Under the pieces are notes generated by a model. It was given only the letters and a program-made list of their open reading frames with translations, did no database searches and had not been told where the DNA came from. Positions 8,270 to 16,730 of a stretch of DNA of 64,000 bases are shown here, in pieces. Source of the DNA: Streptomyces longisporoflavus. Lineage in GTDB: Bacteria > Actinomycetota > Actinomycetes > Streptomycetales > Streptomycetaceae. The position numbers were made by a program, and so were the translations under genes. Each line of letters begins with the position of its first letter. Within the stretch, counting starts at the first letter, position 1. The DNA lies in assembly GCF_014649775.1 (NCBI RefSeq), contig NZ_BMTR01000019.1, positions 1-64,000 of the forward strand, given 5' to 3'.

Positions 8270-8754
8270 TGGACGACTCCTCAGGGGGCATGCGCAGGGG
8301 CCGACGCCTTGCCGTCGACGTCGGTGACGCCCGGATCGGGGTCGCCTCGTGCGACCCCGACGGGATCCTCGCCACGCCGGTGGAGACGGTTCCGGGACGC
8401 GATGTCCCGGCCGCGCAGCGCCGGTTGAAGCAGCTCGTCGACGAGTACGAACCGATCGAGATCGTCGTCGGTCTCCCTCGCTCCCTCAACGGGGGCGAGG
8501 GCCCGGCGGCCGCCAAGATCCGCGCGTTCGTCCAGGACCTCGCCCGCATGGTGGCCCCCATTTCAGTGAGGCTCGTGGACGAGAGGATGACCACAGTGAC
8601 GGCCAGTCAGGGCCTGCGCGCCTCGGGCGTGAAGTCCAAAAAGGGCAGGTCTGTCATCGATCAGGCGGCGGCCGTCATCATCCTTCAGCAGGCTCTGGAG
8701 TCCGAACGGGCGTCAGGTAAAGCTCCGGGCGAGGGCGTCGAAGTGGTCATCTGA
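8269..8754 (+). CDS. ruvX: Holliday junction resolvase-like protein RuvX/YqgF
   Basis: An RNase H-fold nuclease of the YqgF family, reported in other bacteria to act on Holliday junctions or in pre-16S rRNA 5'-end processing. The 161-residue protein shows the conserved acidic positions: RRLAVDVGDARIG near 10-24, EIVVGLPRSLNG near 64-76, RLVDERMTT near 102-110, and KGRSVIDQAAAVIIL near 125-140. It begins on the TGATG overlap with alaS and is followed after 124 bases by mltG, the order seen in many actinobacteria. Which substrate it cuts here cannot be told from the sequence. Confidence 0.93.
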   Translation: MDDSSGGMRRGRRLAVDVGDARIGVASCDPDGILATPVETVPGRDVPAAQRRLKQLVDEYEPIEIVVGLPRSLNGGEGPAAAKIRAFVQDLARMVAPISVRLVDERMTTVTASQGLRASGVKSKKGRSVIDQAAAVIILQQALESERASGKAPGEGVEVVI

Positions 8755-8878
8755 TCGCGATACGGTAACGTTCCGCGCGATGCGGCGGTGTTCGAACAGC
8801 TGCCGCACAGCATCAAGAGGCGGAACGGTTGCCCTCCCACTCAGACGGCGGCCCCGCCTCGCGGCATGTAGGGGATCG

Positions 8879-10561
8879 ATGACTGAGTATGGCCGGGGCA
8901 CGGGCTCCGAACCGTGGCATCCCGAGGACCCGTTGTACGGGGACGGCGGATGGGGAGGACAGCAGCCTTCGGGCGGCCAGTCCGCCTACGGCGGCCAGGG
9001 GCAGTACCACCCTCAGCAGCATGCCCAGCAGCCGCAGCAACCCCACCAGGCCCAGTACGACGACTGGAGCACGGGCCAGCAGCAGGCCTACGGCCAGCAG
9101 CAGTACGGCGGGCCCGCAGGCCAGCAGCAGTACAACGGCGGCCCCGAGCAGCAGTACAACGGCGGCTGGGACGCAGGCCGGCAGGGTCAGGCCGCGTACA
9201 CCGCCGATCCGTCGGACCCCTACGGCCACCAGGCGGGCGGCTACGGCGCGGAGAGCCCGGACTACTACGGCACTCCCGACGCGTACCCTCCGCCGGAGCC
9301 GCCGTCCCGCCGCCGCCCCGACCCCGAGCCGCAGCAGGACTGGGACCCGGGGCCGGACCAGGGCGAGCACGCCTTCTTCTCCGGCGCCGATGACGACGAG
9401 GACGAGTACGACGACGACGATCCGGGCCGCCGTGGTGGCCGCGGGGACCGTCGGGGCGGCCGGGGCGGCAAGAAACCGAAGAAGCGCAGGAGTGGTTGCG
9501 CGTGCCTGGTCGTGACGCTGGTGTTTGCCGGCGGCCTCGGCGGGGTCGGCTATTTCGGCTACCAGTTCTACCAGGACCGCTTCGGCGCCGCCCCGGACTA
9601 CGCGGGCGAGGGCACCGGCACCGCGACCGTCGAGATCCCGAAGGGATCCGGCGGCTTTGCGATCGGCCAGAAACTGAAGGACGCCGGGGTCGTCAAGAGC
9701 GTGGACGCCTTTGTCTCCGCGCAGGCGCAGAACCCCAAGGGTGAAACCATTCAGGAGGGCGTCTATCTCCTGAAGAAGGAAATGTCGGCCAAGAGCGCGG
9801 TCGACCTGATGCTCAGCCCGAAGAGCCGCAATAACCTCATCATTCCCGAGGGTCGGCGGAATTCCTGGGTTTATGGGCAGATCGATACTCGTCTGGAGCT
9901 TGAAAAGGGCACCACCGAGAAGGTCGCCAAGAAGGAATGGAAGAATCTCGGGCTTCCTGCCTGGGCGAACACCAGCAAGGACATCAAGGACCCGCTCGAG
10001 GGCTTCCTTTATCCCTCCAGCTACGCGGTTGCCAAGGGTCAGAAGCCCGAAGCCGTGCTCAAGAAGATGGTCGCCCACGCCAGTCAGAGGTACGAGGAGA
10101 TGGGCCTCAAGTCGAAGGCCGCAGAACTGCAGTTGGAGAACCCGCTGCAGGTCCTCACGGTGGCCAGCCTGGTCCAGGCCGAAGGCATGACGCACGACGA
10201 CTTCAAGAAGATGGCGTCTGTCGTCTACAACCGCCTCAAGACGTCGAACACCGTGACCAACCAGAAGCTCGAATTCGACTCGACGTACAACTACCTCAAG
10301 GGGCAGAGCGAGATCAATATCCCGATCTCGAAGATCCGGACCGACCCGGATCCGTACAACACCTACTTCCACAAGGGCCTCCCGCCGGGGCCGATCGGGA
10401 ACCCGGGTGACGAAGCGCTGGCGGCCACCCTGGCTCCTGACGGCGGTGGCTGGATGTTCTTCATCTCCGTCGACGGAAAGAAGACCCAGTTCACCAAGAC
10501 GCTGTCCGAGCACGAGAAGCTGGTCGCCAAGTTCAACGATCGGCAGAAGAATGGTGACTAA
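8879..10561 (+). CDS. mltG: Endolytic murein transglycosylase MltG (YceG-like)
   Basis: A membrane-anchored lytic transglycosylase that cuts nascent peptidoglycan and limits glycan-strand length. The 560-residue protein has an unusually long cytoplasmic N-terminus (about 200 residues) of low complexity: QQ/YGGQ repeats, a D/E cluster (DDDEDEYDDDD) and a basic RRGGRGDRRGG stretch. One transmembrane helix (GCACLVVTLVFAGGLGGVGYF) and the YceG/MltG domain follow. The catalytic glutamate is probably E435 in SLVQAEGMT. Downstream motifs EFDSTYNYL and GLPPGPIGNPG are family hallmarks. ATG 8879 has GGGG in front at proper distance; upstream in-frame starts would add sequence unlike the family. The stop overlaps aroE. 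The glutamine/tyrosine-rich tail could be a site for phosphorylation or protein contacts, by inference. Confidence 0.93.
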   Translation: MTEYGRGTGSEPWHPEDPLYGDGGWGGQQPSGGQSAYGGQGQYHPQQHAQQPQQPHQAQYDDWSTGQQQAYGQQQYGGPAGQQQYNGGPEQQYNGGWDAGRQGQAAYTADPSDPYGHQAGGYGAESPDYYGTPDAYPPPEPPSRRRPDPEPQQDWDPGPDQGEHAFFSGADDDEDEYDDDDPGRRGGRGDRRGGRGGKKPKKRRSGCACLVVTLVFAGGLGGVGYFGYQFYQDRFGAAPDYAGEGTGTATVEIPKGSGGFAIGQKLKDAGVVKSVDAFVSAQAQNPKGETIQEGVYLLKKEMSAKSAVDLMLSPKSRNNLIIPEGRRNSWVYGQIDTRLELEKGTTEKVAKKEWKNLGLPAWANTSKDIKDPLEGFLYPSSYAVAKGQKPEAVLKKMVAHASQRYEEMGLKSKAAELQLENPLQVLTVASLVQAEGMTHDDFKKMASVVYNRLKTSNTVTNQKLEFDSTYNYLKGQSEINIPISKIRTDPDPYNTYFHKGLPPGPIGNPGDEALAATLAPDGGGWMFFISVDGKKTQFTKTLSEHEKLVAKFNDRQKNGD

Positions 10562-11384
10562 ACAAGGCCGCCGAGCCGCAGTCCTCGGCTCCCCCATCGC
10601 CCACTCCCTCTCCCCGGTGCTGCACCGCGCCGCATACGAGGAGCTGGGTCTCGCCGAGTGGACGTACGACCTGTTCGACGTCGACGAGGCGGCGCTGGCC
10701 GGCTTTCTGAAGGGCCTCGGGTCCGAGTGGGCCGGACTCTCGCTGACGATGCCGCTCAAGCGCGCGGTGATCCCGCTGCTCGACGAGATCAGCGGGACCG
10801 CCGCGTCCGTCGAGGCGGTCAACACCGTCGTCTTCGGGCAGGACGGCCGCCGCGTCGGCGACAACACCGACATCCCCGGCATGGTCGCCGCGCTGCGGGA
10901 ACGCGGCATCGAGCAGGTCGAGACGGCGGCGATCCTCGGCGCCGGCGCCACCGCGTCCTCCGCGCTCGCCGCGCTGGCGCGGATCTGCACGGGCGAGGTC
11001 GTCGCGTACGTACGCAGCCAGGCGCGCGCCGCCGAGATGCGGCAGTGGGGCGAGCGGCTCGACGTGGACGTGCGCACGGCGGACTGGGCGGACGCCGAGC
11101 AGGCGCTGAGCGCGCCGCTGGTGATCGCCACGACGCCCGCGGGCGCGACCGACGCGCTGTCCGCCGCCGTGCCCGAGCGGCCCACCACTCTCTTCGACGT
11201 CCTGTACGACCCGTGGCCCACCGCGCTCGCGGCCCGCTGGTCGATGTATGGCGGAGCCGTCGTCAGCGGGCTCGATCTCCTCGTGCACCAGGCCGTGCTG
11301 CAGGTCGAGCAGATGACGGGGTGTACGCCCGCGCCGCTGATCGCGATGCGCAAGGCGGGGGAGCACGCGCTGGCCGCTCGCTAG
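10551..11384 (+). CDS. aroE: Shikimate dehydrogenase
   Basis: Reduces 3-dehydroshikimate to shikimate with NADPH in aromatic amino acid synthesis. The 277-residue protein has the substrate-binding SPIAHSLSP near the N-terminus, the catalytic lysine in LTMPLKRAVIPLLDE, the NTDIPGM motif, the nucleotide-binding AILGAGATASSALAAL, and the C-terminal GLDLLVHQAVLQVEQMTG. ATG 10551 overlaps the end of mltG by 11 bases; a GTG at 10554 one codon later is equally possible. A perfect 9-bp hairpin starts at the last base of the stop codon. The other aro genes of the window start 140 bases later and may be a separate transcript. Confidence 0.95.
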   Translation: MVTKQGRRAAVLGSPIAHSLSPVLHRAAYEELGLAEWTYDLFDVDEAALAGFLKGLGSEWAGLSLTMPLKRAVIPLLDEISGTAASVEAVNTVVFGQDGRRVGDNTDIPGMVAALRERGIEQVETAAILGAGATASSALAALARICTGEVVAYVRSQARAAEMRQWGERLDVDVRTADWADAEQALSAPLVIATTPAGATDALSAAVPERPTTLFDVLYDPWPTALAARWSMYGGAVVSGLDLLVHQAVLQVEQMTGCTPAPLIAMRKAGEHALAAR

Positions 11385-11409
11385 GACGTCCGTTTCCCCG
11401 CGGACGTCC
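11384..11409 (+). terminator. Hairpin directly after aroE
   Basis: GGACGTCCG and CGGACGTCC form a perfect 9-bp stem around the loop TTTCCCCG. The stem starts at the final G of the aroE TAG. No T-run follows, as is usual for Streptomyces terminators. It probably separates the alaS-aroE run from aroCKB. Confidence 0.55.
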
Positions 11410-11525
11410 GCTTCGTGGACCGGAGGCCGGGGCCCGCGTCCCGACGTGGGAGGATCAGGGTGGCGGGCCAGGGCCGCGCACCCGGTCGCGCCACGCAGTT
11501 CCAGGCGCGAGCATGAGGAGCACCG

Positions 11526-12710
11526 TTGAGCAGGTTGCGTTGGCTGACCGCGGGAGAGTCCCACGGACCCGCACTTGTCGCGACGCTGGAGGGTCTTCCC
11601 GCCGGCGTGCCGATCACCACGGAGATGGTGGCGGACCACCTGGCCCGGCGGCGCCTCGGCTATGGGCGCGGTGCGCGCATGAAATTCGAGCGTGACGAGG
11701 TCACCTTCCTGGGCGGCGTCCGGCACGGCCTGACCATGGGCTCGCCGGTGGCGATCATGGTGGGCAACACCGAGTGGCCCAAGTGGGAGCAGGTCATGGC
11801 GGCCGACCCGGTCGACCCCGGGGTCCTCGCCGACCTGGCCCGCAACGCCCCGCTGACCCGTCCGCGGCCCGGCCACGCCGACCTCGCGGGCATGCAGAAG
11901 TACGGCTTCGACGAGGCCCGGCCGATCCTGGAGCGTGCCTCGGCGCGCGAGACCGCGGCCCGCGTCGCCCTCGGCGCGGTCGCCCGCTCGTACCTCAAGG
12001 AGACGGCCGGGATCGAGATCGTCAGCCATGTGACGGAGCTGGCGAGCGCCAAGGCTCCGTACGGCGTCTACCCGACCCCCGCCGACGTCGAGAAGCTCGA
12101 CGCCGACCCCGTGCGCTGCCTCGACGCGGACGCGAGCAAGGCGATGGTCGCCGAGATCGACCAGGCCCACAAGGACGGCGACACCCTCGGCGGCGTCGTC
12201 GAGGTGCTCGCGTACGGCGTGCCCGTCGGGCTCGGCTCGCACGTGCACTGGGACCGGCGTCTCGACGCGCGGCTCGCCGCCGCGCTCATGGGCATCCAGG
12301 CCATCAAGGGCGTCGAGGTCGGCGACGGCTTCGACCTCGCGCGGGTGCCGGGCTCCAAGGCGCACGACGAGATCGTCTCCACCGACGACGGCATCAGGCG
12401 CACCTCCGGCCGCTCCGGCGGCACCGAGGGCGGCCTGACCACCGGTGAGCTGCTGCGCGTACGTGCCGCGATGAAGCCCATCGCGACCGTGCCGCGCGCC
12501 CTCGCCACCGTCGACGTCGCCACCGGCGAGGCCACCAAGGCGCACCACCAGCGCTCCGACGTGTGCGCGGTCCCGGCGGCCGGCATCGTCGCCGAGGCGA
12601 TGGTCGCGCTGACCCTGGCCGACGCCGTCGCCGAGAAGTTCGGCGGCGACAGCGTGCCCGAGACCAGGCGCAACGTGGCGTCGTACCTCGACAACCTCCA
12701 GATCCGGTGA
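11526..12710 (+). CDS. aroC: Chorismate synthase
   Basis: Makes chorismate from EPSP in the last common step of the shikimate pathway, using reduced FMN. The 394-residue protein begins RLRWLTAGESHGPALV (chorismate synthase signature 1) and carries the second and third signatures in its middle (RPGHADLAGMQKYGF, RASARETAARVALGAVA) and the C-terminal RSDVCAVPAAGIVAEAM. The start is a rare TTG at 11526, chosen because GAGGAG lies 6 bases upstream and the next residues match the family N-terminus. The stop TGA overlaps the GTG of aroK, so aroC-aroK-aroB form a coupled block. Confidence 0.97.
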   Translation: MSRLRWLTAGESHGPALVATLEGLPAGVPITTEMVADHLARRRLGYGRGARMKFERDEVTFLGGVRHGLTMGSPVAIMVGNTEWPKWEQVMAADPVDPGVLADLARNAPLTRPRPGHADLAGMQKYGFDEARPILERASARETAARVALGAVARSYLKETAGIEIVSHVTELASAKAPYGVYPTPADVEKLDADPVRCLDADASKAMVAEIDQAHKDGDTLGGVVEVLAYGVPVGLGSHVHWDRRLDARLAAALMGIQAIKGVEVGDGFDLARVPGSKAHDEIVSTDDGIRRTSGRSGGTEGGLTTGELLRVRAAMKPIATVPRALATVDVATGEATKAHHQRSDVCAVPAAGIVAEAMVALTLADAVAEKFGGDSVPETRRNVASYLDNLQIR

Positions 12711-13222
12711 CCGGCCCGCAGATCGTCCTTGTCGGACCGATGGGCGTGGGCAAGTCGACGGTGGGCGCACTGCTCGCCGAGCGCCTCGGCACCGCCTTCC
12801 GGGACACCGACGCCGACATCGTGGCCGCACAGGGCAGGGAGATCGCGGAGATCTTCGTGGACGAGGGCGAGCCGCGCTTCCGCGAGCTCGAACGGCAGGC
12901 CGTGCGGACGGCGCTCGCCGAGCACGCGGGCATCCTCGCCCTCGGTGGGGGCGCGATCCTCGACGACTCGTCCCGCGCGCTGCTCGCCCCGCACCCCGTC
13001 GTCTATCTGTCGATGGACGTCGAGGAGGCGGTCAAGCGCACCGGCCTCAACCAGGCGCGCCCGCTGCTCTCGGTCAACCCGCGCAAGCAGTGGCGCGAAC
13101 TGATGAACGCCCGCCGCCACTTGTACGCCGAAGTCGCCCGCGCCGTCGTCGCCACCGACGACCGCACCCCCGAAGAGGTCGCCCAAGCGGTCCTCGACGC
13201 ACTGGAGTTGAAGGAAGCATGA
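12707..13222 (+). CDS. aroK: Shikimate kinase
   Basis: Phosphorylates shikimate at the 3-hydroxyl with ATP. The 171-residue protein is typical in length. It has the P-loop GPMGVGKST at residues 10-18, the shikimate-binding DTDADI, the RFRELER region, the GGGAILDD loop and the lid/adenine region RPLLSVNPRKQWRELMNARRH. The start GTG at 12707 overlaps the aroC stop (GTGA) and the stop overlaps the aroB start (ATGA), so expression of all three is probably translationally coupled. Confidence 0.96.
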   Translation: MTGPQIVLVGPMGVGKSTVGALLAERLGTAFRDTDADIVAAQGREIAEIFVDEGEPRFRELERQAVRTALAEHAGILALGGGAILDDSSRALLAPHPVVYLSMDVEEAVKRTGLNQARPLLSVNPRKQWRELMNARRHLYAEVARAVVATDDRTPEEVAQAVLDALELKEA

Positions 13223-14331
13223 CGGAGACCGCTGAGACGTCGGGGCAGACGCCCACCCGCATCCAGGTCGGCGGCACCGCGGGCACCGAGCCGTACGAGG
13301 TCCTCGTCGGCCGGCAGCTCCTCGGCGAGCTGCCCGGCCTGATCGGCGAGCGGACCAAGCGCGTCGCGATCATCCACCCGGAGGCGCTCGCCGAGACCGG
13401 CGACGCGCTGCGCGACGATCTGGCGGGACAGGGCTTCGAGGTCGTCGCCATCCAGGTGCCGAACGCCGAGGAGGCCAAGACCGCCGAGGTCGCCGCGTAC
13501 TGCTGGAAGGCTCTCGGCCAGTCCGGCTTCACGCGCAGCGACATCATCATCGGTGTCGGCGGCGGGGCCACCACGGACCTCGCCGGTTTCGTGGCCGCGA
13601 CCTGGCTGCGCGGCGTCCGCTGGATCGCCGTGCCGACCACCGTGCTCGGCATGGTGGACGCCGCGGTCGGCGGCAAGACCGGCATCAACACCGCCGAGGG
13701 CAAGAACCTGGTGGGCTCCTTCCACCCGCCGGTCGGGGTCCTGTGCGACCTGGCGGCGCTCGACTCGCTGCCGGTCAACGACTTCGTGTCGGGCCTCGCG
13801 GAGATCATCAAGGCCGGTTTCATCGCCGACCCGGCGATCCTCGAACTGATCGAGGCGGACCCCGAGGCGGCGCGCAGCCCGCAGGGCCCGCACACGGCCG
13901 AGCTGATCGAGCGCTCCATCAAGGTCAAGGCGGAGGTCGTCTCCGGCGATCTCAAGGAGTCGGGCCTGCGCGAGATCCTCAACTACGGCCACACCCTCGC
14001 CCACGCCATCGAGAAGAACGAGCGCTACAAGTGGCGGCACGGCGCCGCCGTCTCCGTGGGCATGGCCTTCGCGGCCGAACTCGGCCGCCTGGCCGGGCGT
14101 CTCGACGACGCGACCGCCGACCGGCACCGCACCGTCCTGGAGTCGGTCGGCCTGCCCCTGAGCTACCGCTACGACCAGTGGCCCAAGCTCCTGGAGACCA
14201 TGAAGGTCGACAAGAAGTCCCGCGGTGACCTGCTGCGTTTCATCGTCCTCGACGGCCTCGGCAAGCCGACCGTCCTGGAGGGACCGGACCCGGCGATGCT
14301 GCTCGCCGCGTACGGCGAAGTGGCGAACTAG
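13219..14331 (+). CDS. aroB: 3-Dehydroquinate synthase
   Basis: Cyclises DAHP to 3-dehydroquinate using NAD and a divalent metal, step two of the shikimate pathway. The 370-residue protein has an NAD-binding IIGVGGGATTDLAGFVAATW stretch, the active-site PTTVLGMVDAAVGGKTGIN loop, the metal/phosphate residues SGLAEIIKAGFI and NYGHTLAHAIE, and HGAAVSVGM. The ATG at 13219 overlaps the aroK stop. The first 12 residues (TETAETSGQTPT) are a hydrophilic extension before the fold begins. It is the last gene of aroC-aroK-aroB; the next gene lies 161 bases away. Confidence 0.97.
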   Translation: MTETAETSGQTPTRIQVGGTAGTEPYEVLVGRQLLGELPGLIGERTKRVAIIHPEALAETGDALRDDLAGQGFEVVAIQVPNAEEAKTAEVAAYCWKALGQSGFTRSDIIIGVGGGATTDLAGFVAATWLRGVRWIAVPTTVLGMVDAAVGGKTGINTAEGKNLVGSFHPPVGVLCDLAALDSLPVNDFVSGLAEIIKAGFIADPAILELIEADPEAARSPQGPHTAELIERSIKVKAEVVSGDLKESGLREILNYGHTLAHAIEKNERYKWRHGAAVSVGMAFAAELGRLAGRLDDATADRHRTVLESVGLPLSYRYDQWPKLLETMKVDKKSRGDLLRFIVLDGLGKPTVLEGPDPAMLLAAYGEVAN

Positions 14332-14492
14332 CGCCCGAGAAGCGCTGAATCGGCCCGCCGGAACAAGCCACGGGCACCCTGCGGCCTCCCCGGCCGTTCA
14401 CACAACGTCGGCCGGGGACGGTACCGTTCGGTAACGGGTGGCCCCGGCCGCCGCCCGACCAGCGTCAGTCGCACGAGACGGAGTGGCACCGG

Positions 14493-15470
14493 ATGCAGCA
14501 CGCAGTGGGGTCTCCGCTGCCGCCGCCCCATCAGCCGGGGCACGGACCGGCCACCGGCTGGTCCCCGGCCGCACATCACCCGAGCGGTCCGCCGCCGGGT
14601 GCAGCGCCGGGCGGCCCGCCGCCTCCCGCGCCGGGATTCGCCGGCGCCCCGCACCCACCGGGCACGGCCCCGCACCCGCAGGCCCCGCACCCGCAGGCCG
14701 CCCACCCGCAGGGCCCGGCCCCCCACGCGCACGCCCCGGCACCGCAGCACGCGGGTCCCGCCCCGCAGCACGGCGCCGCCTCCCAGCACACCCACGCGCC
14801 CGGCGCCCCCGTGCCGCCGACGCCGGACACGACCGGCCACATCCAGCTCCCGCCCGGCGGCCCCGTCGCCATGCCGAGCCCCCCGCCCGGCACGGCACGG
14901 GCGGACACCGGCGCCACCACGCTTGCCGTCCTCCTGATCGGCCCCGCGGGCGCGGGCAAGACGAGCGTCGCCAAGTACTGGGCGGAGCACCGCAGCGTGC
15001 CGACCGCCCACATCAGCCTCGACGACGTACGGGAATGGGTGCGCTCGGGCTTCGCGGACCCGCAGTCGGGGTGGAACGACCACTCCGAGGCCCAGTACCG
15101 CCTGGCGCGCCGCACCTGCGGCTTCTCCGCTCGCAACTTCCTGGCCAACGGCATCTCGTGCATCCTCGACGACGCGGTCTTCCCCGACCGCCCGGTGGTC
15201 GGCCTCGGCGGCTGGAAGCGGCATGTGGGCCCCGGCCTCCTCCCGGTGGTCCTGCTGCCCGGCCTGGAGATCGTCCTGGAGCGCAACGCCGAGCGCAGCG
15301 GCAACCGCCGCCTCACGGACGAGGAAGTGGCCCGCATCCACGGCCGTATGGCCGGCTGGTACGGCTCGGGCCTGCCCATCATCGACAACAGCCAGCTGGA
15401 CGTGCCCGCCACGGCCCGGGTCCTCGACGACGTCCTGGCCCGCTCCATCGCGAGCCCGCCGCAGTGGTAG
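14493..15470 (+). CDS. P-loop NTPase/kinase-like protein with long proline-rich N-terminus
   Basis: A 325-residue two-part protein. Residues 1 to about 145 are almost wholly Pro, His, Ala, Gly and Gln (HPQAPHPQAAHPQGPAPHAH and the like), certainly disordered. The rest is a compact P-loop domain with Walker A LIGPAGAGKTS, then HISLDDVREWVRSGFADPQ and ILDDAVFPDRPVV, resembling AAA_33/zeta-toxin-like or gluconate-kinase-like small-molecule kinases. The C-terminus carries a catalytic-like ERNAERSGNRRL arginine cluster. The ATG at 14493 is preceded by GACGGAG. It sits between aroB and the M24 peptidase-like gene, a linkage I recall from other Streptomyces. The substrate is unknown; I recognise no specific family name. 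Confidence 0.75.
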   Translation: MQHAVGSPLPPPHQPGHGPATGWSPAAHHPSGPPPGAAPGGPPPPAPGFAGAPHPPGTAPHPQAPHPQAAHPQGPAPHAHAPAPQHAGPAPQHGAASQHTHAPGAPVPPTPDTTGHIQLPPGGPVAMPSPPPGTARADTGATTLAVLLIGPAGAGKTSVAKYWAEHRSVPTAHISLDDVREWVRSGFADPQSGWNDHSEAQYRLARRTCGFSARNFLANGISCILDDAVFPDRPVVGLGGWKRHVGPGLLPVVLLPGLEIVLERNAERSGNRRLTDEEVARIHGRMAGWYGSGLPIIDNSQLDVPATARVLDDVLARSIASPPQW

Positions 15471-15563
15471 GCCGGTCCGCCTGAGGTTGCCGGGACAGCC
15501 GTGGCCCCCTCGGTCGGACGCGCTCGACCGGCCGTCCCGCGCCGGCGCTCATAGGCTCGTCGC

Positions 15564-16670
15564 ATGTCAGAGGTGTACGTGGCCCGCCGTGAGCGGTTGA
15601 GGGAGCGTTGTGCCGCGGGCGGCAGCGCGTCGGCGCTGGTGTCCCGTCCCGCCAACGTGCGGTATCTCGCGGGAGCGGCGCCGCAGGGCGCCGTGCTCCT
15701 GCTGGGCAGAACCGAAGACCTGCTCCTGTGCGGCAGACCGCCCGGCGACGACCAGGGCGAGGAGCGGCCGGACGACGGACTGCGGGTGCACCTGCTCGAC
15801 GCCTCCGGCGGGGACCCCGCCGTGGCGGGGGCCGATCTCGCGGCCGCGCAGGGCGCCGATTCGCTGGCCGTCGAGGAGCACGACCTCACCGTCGCCCGGC
15901 ATCGCGCGCTCGGCTCCGTCGCGCCGCGTCTGCGGCTCGCCGATCTCGGGGGAGCGGTCGAACAGCAGCGGCTGGTCAAGGACAAGGAGGAGATCTCCTG
16001 TCTGCGGATCGGCTCCGAGATCGCGGACCAGGCACTCGGCGAGCTGCTCGAATCCATTCTGGTGGGGCGTACGGAACGTCATCTCGCCCTGGAACTGGAG
16101 CGCCGCCTCGTCGACCACGGAGCCGACGGGCCCGCCTTCCCGACCTCCGTCGCCACCGGACCGAACTCGGGCCGGGGCGGCCACCGGCCGACCGACCGGC
16201 GGGTGGAGGAGGGCGATTTCCTCTCCGTCTGCCTCGGGGCCAGCTATCGGGGTTACCGGTGCGAGATCGGGCGCACGTTCGTCATCGGTACGTCTCCGGC
16301 GGACTGGCAGATCGAGCTGTACGACCTCGTCTTCGCCGCTCAGCGGGCGGGCAGGGAGGCGCTGGCACCGGGCGCCGCCTACCGTGACATCGACCGGGCG
16401 GCACGGCATGTGCTGGACTCCGCAGGGTATGCGGACGGTCTCCCTCCGCTGATGGGACACGGGGTGGGGCTCGAAATCGACGAGGACCCGCAGTTGGCCC
16501 CCGCGGCCATGGGTAAACTGGACGCTTGCGTGCCGGTCACCGTCGAACCGGGGGTTCACATCCCGGGACGGGGAGGTGTCCGGATCGATGACACGCTCGT
16601 CGTGCGCCCCGAGGCGGACGGCGGACCCGAGCTACTCACCATCACGACCAAGGAGCTGCTCGCGCTCTAG
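15564..16670 (+). CDS. M24 family (Xaa-Pro aminopeptidase-like) protein with altered metal ligands
   Basis: Has the creatinase-type N-domain (1-130) and the pita-bread fold of M24 metallopeptidases (130-368). Total length 368 fits prolidase/aminopeptidase P of the short type. The five metal ligands of the family can be aligned. The first Asp is Cys223 (SVCLGASY), the second Asp is Glu234 (YRCEIGRT), His299 is kept (GHGVGLEIDEDP), Glu328 is kept (VTVEPGVHI), and the last Glu is Asp342 (GVRIDDTL). Three of five are changed, so normal dinuclear catalysis is doubtful. The ATG at 15564 has no strong ribosome binding site. It lies 60 bases before efp, the standard peptidase-efp-nusB arrangement. 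It may be a peptide- or EF-P-binding protein, by inference only. Confidence 0.85.
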   Translation: MSEVYVARRERLRERCAAGGSASALVSRPANVRYLAGAAPQGAVLLLGRTEDLLLCGRPPGDDQGEERPDDGLRVHLLDASGGDPAVAGADLAAAQGADSLAVEEHDLTVARHRALGSVAPRLRLADLGGAVEQQRLVKDKEEISCLRIGSEIADQALGELLESILVGRTERHLALELERRLVDHGADGPAFPTSVATGPNSGRGGHRPTDRRVEEGDFLSVCLGASYRGYRCEIGRTFVIGTSPADWQIELYDLVFAAQRAGREALAPGAAYRDIDRAARHVLDSAGYADGLPPLMGHGVGLEIDEDPQLAPAAMGKLDACVPVTVEPGVHIPGRGGVRIDDTLVVRPEADGGPELLTITTKELLAL

Positions 16671-16730
16671 CTTTCCGAGCTATGCGCGTGCGCCGGGGTC
16701 GTCCACGTCAGTCCAGGAGATTCCGCAACC

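Noticed and set aside
15564..16670. Frameshift or pseudogene explanation of the altered peptidase
   Set aside because: The frame is intact over the full family length and flanking motifs are well kept, so the changes look like substitutions rather than decay.
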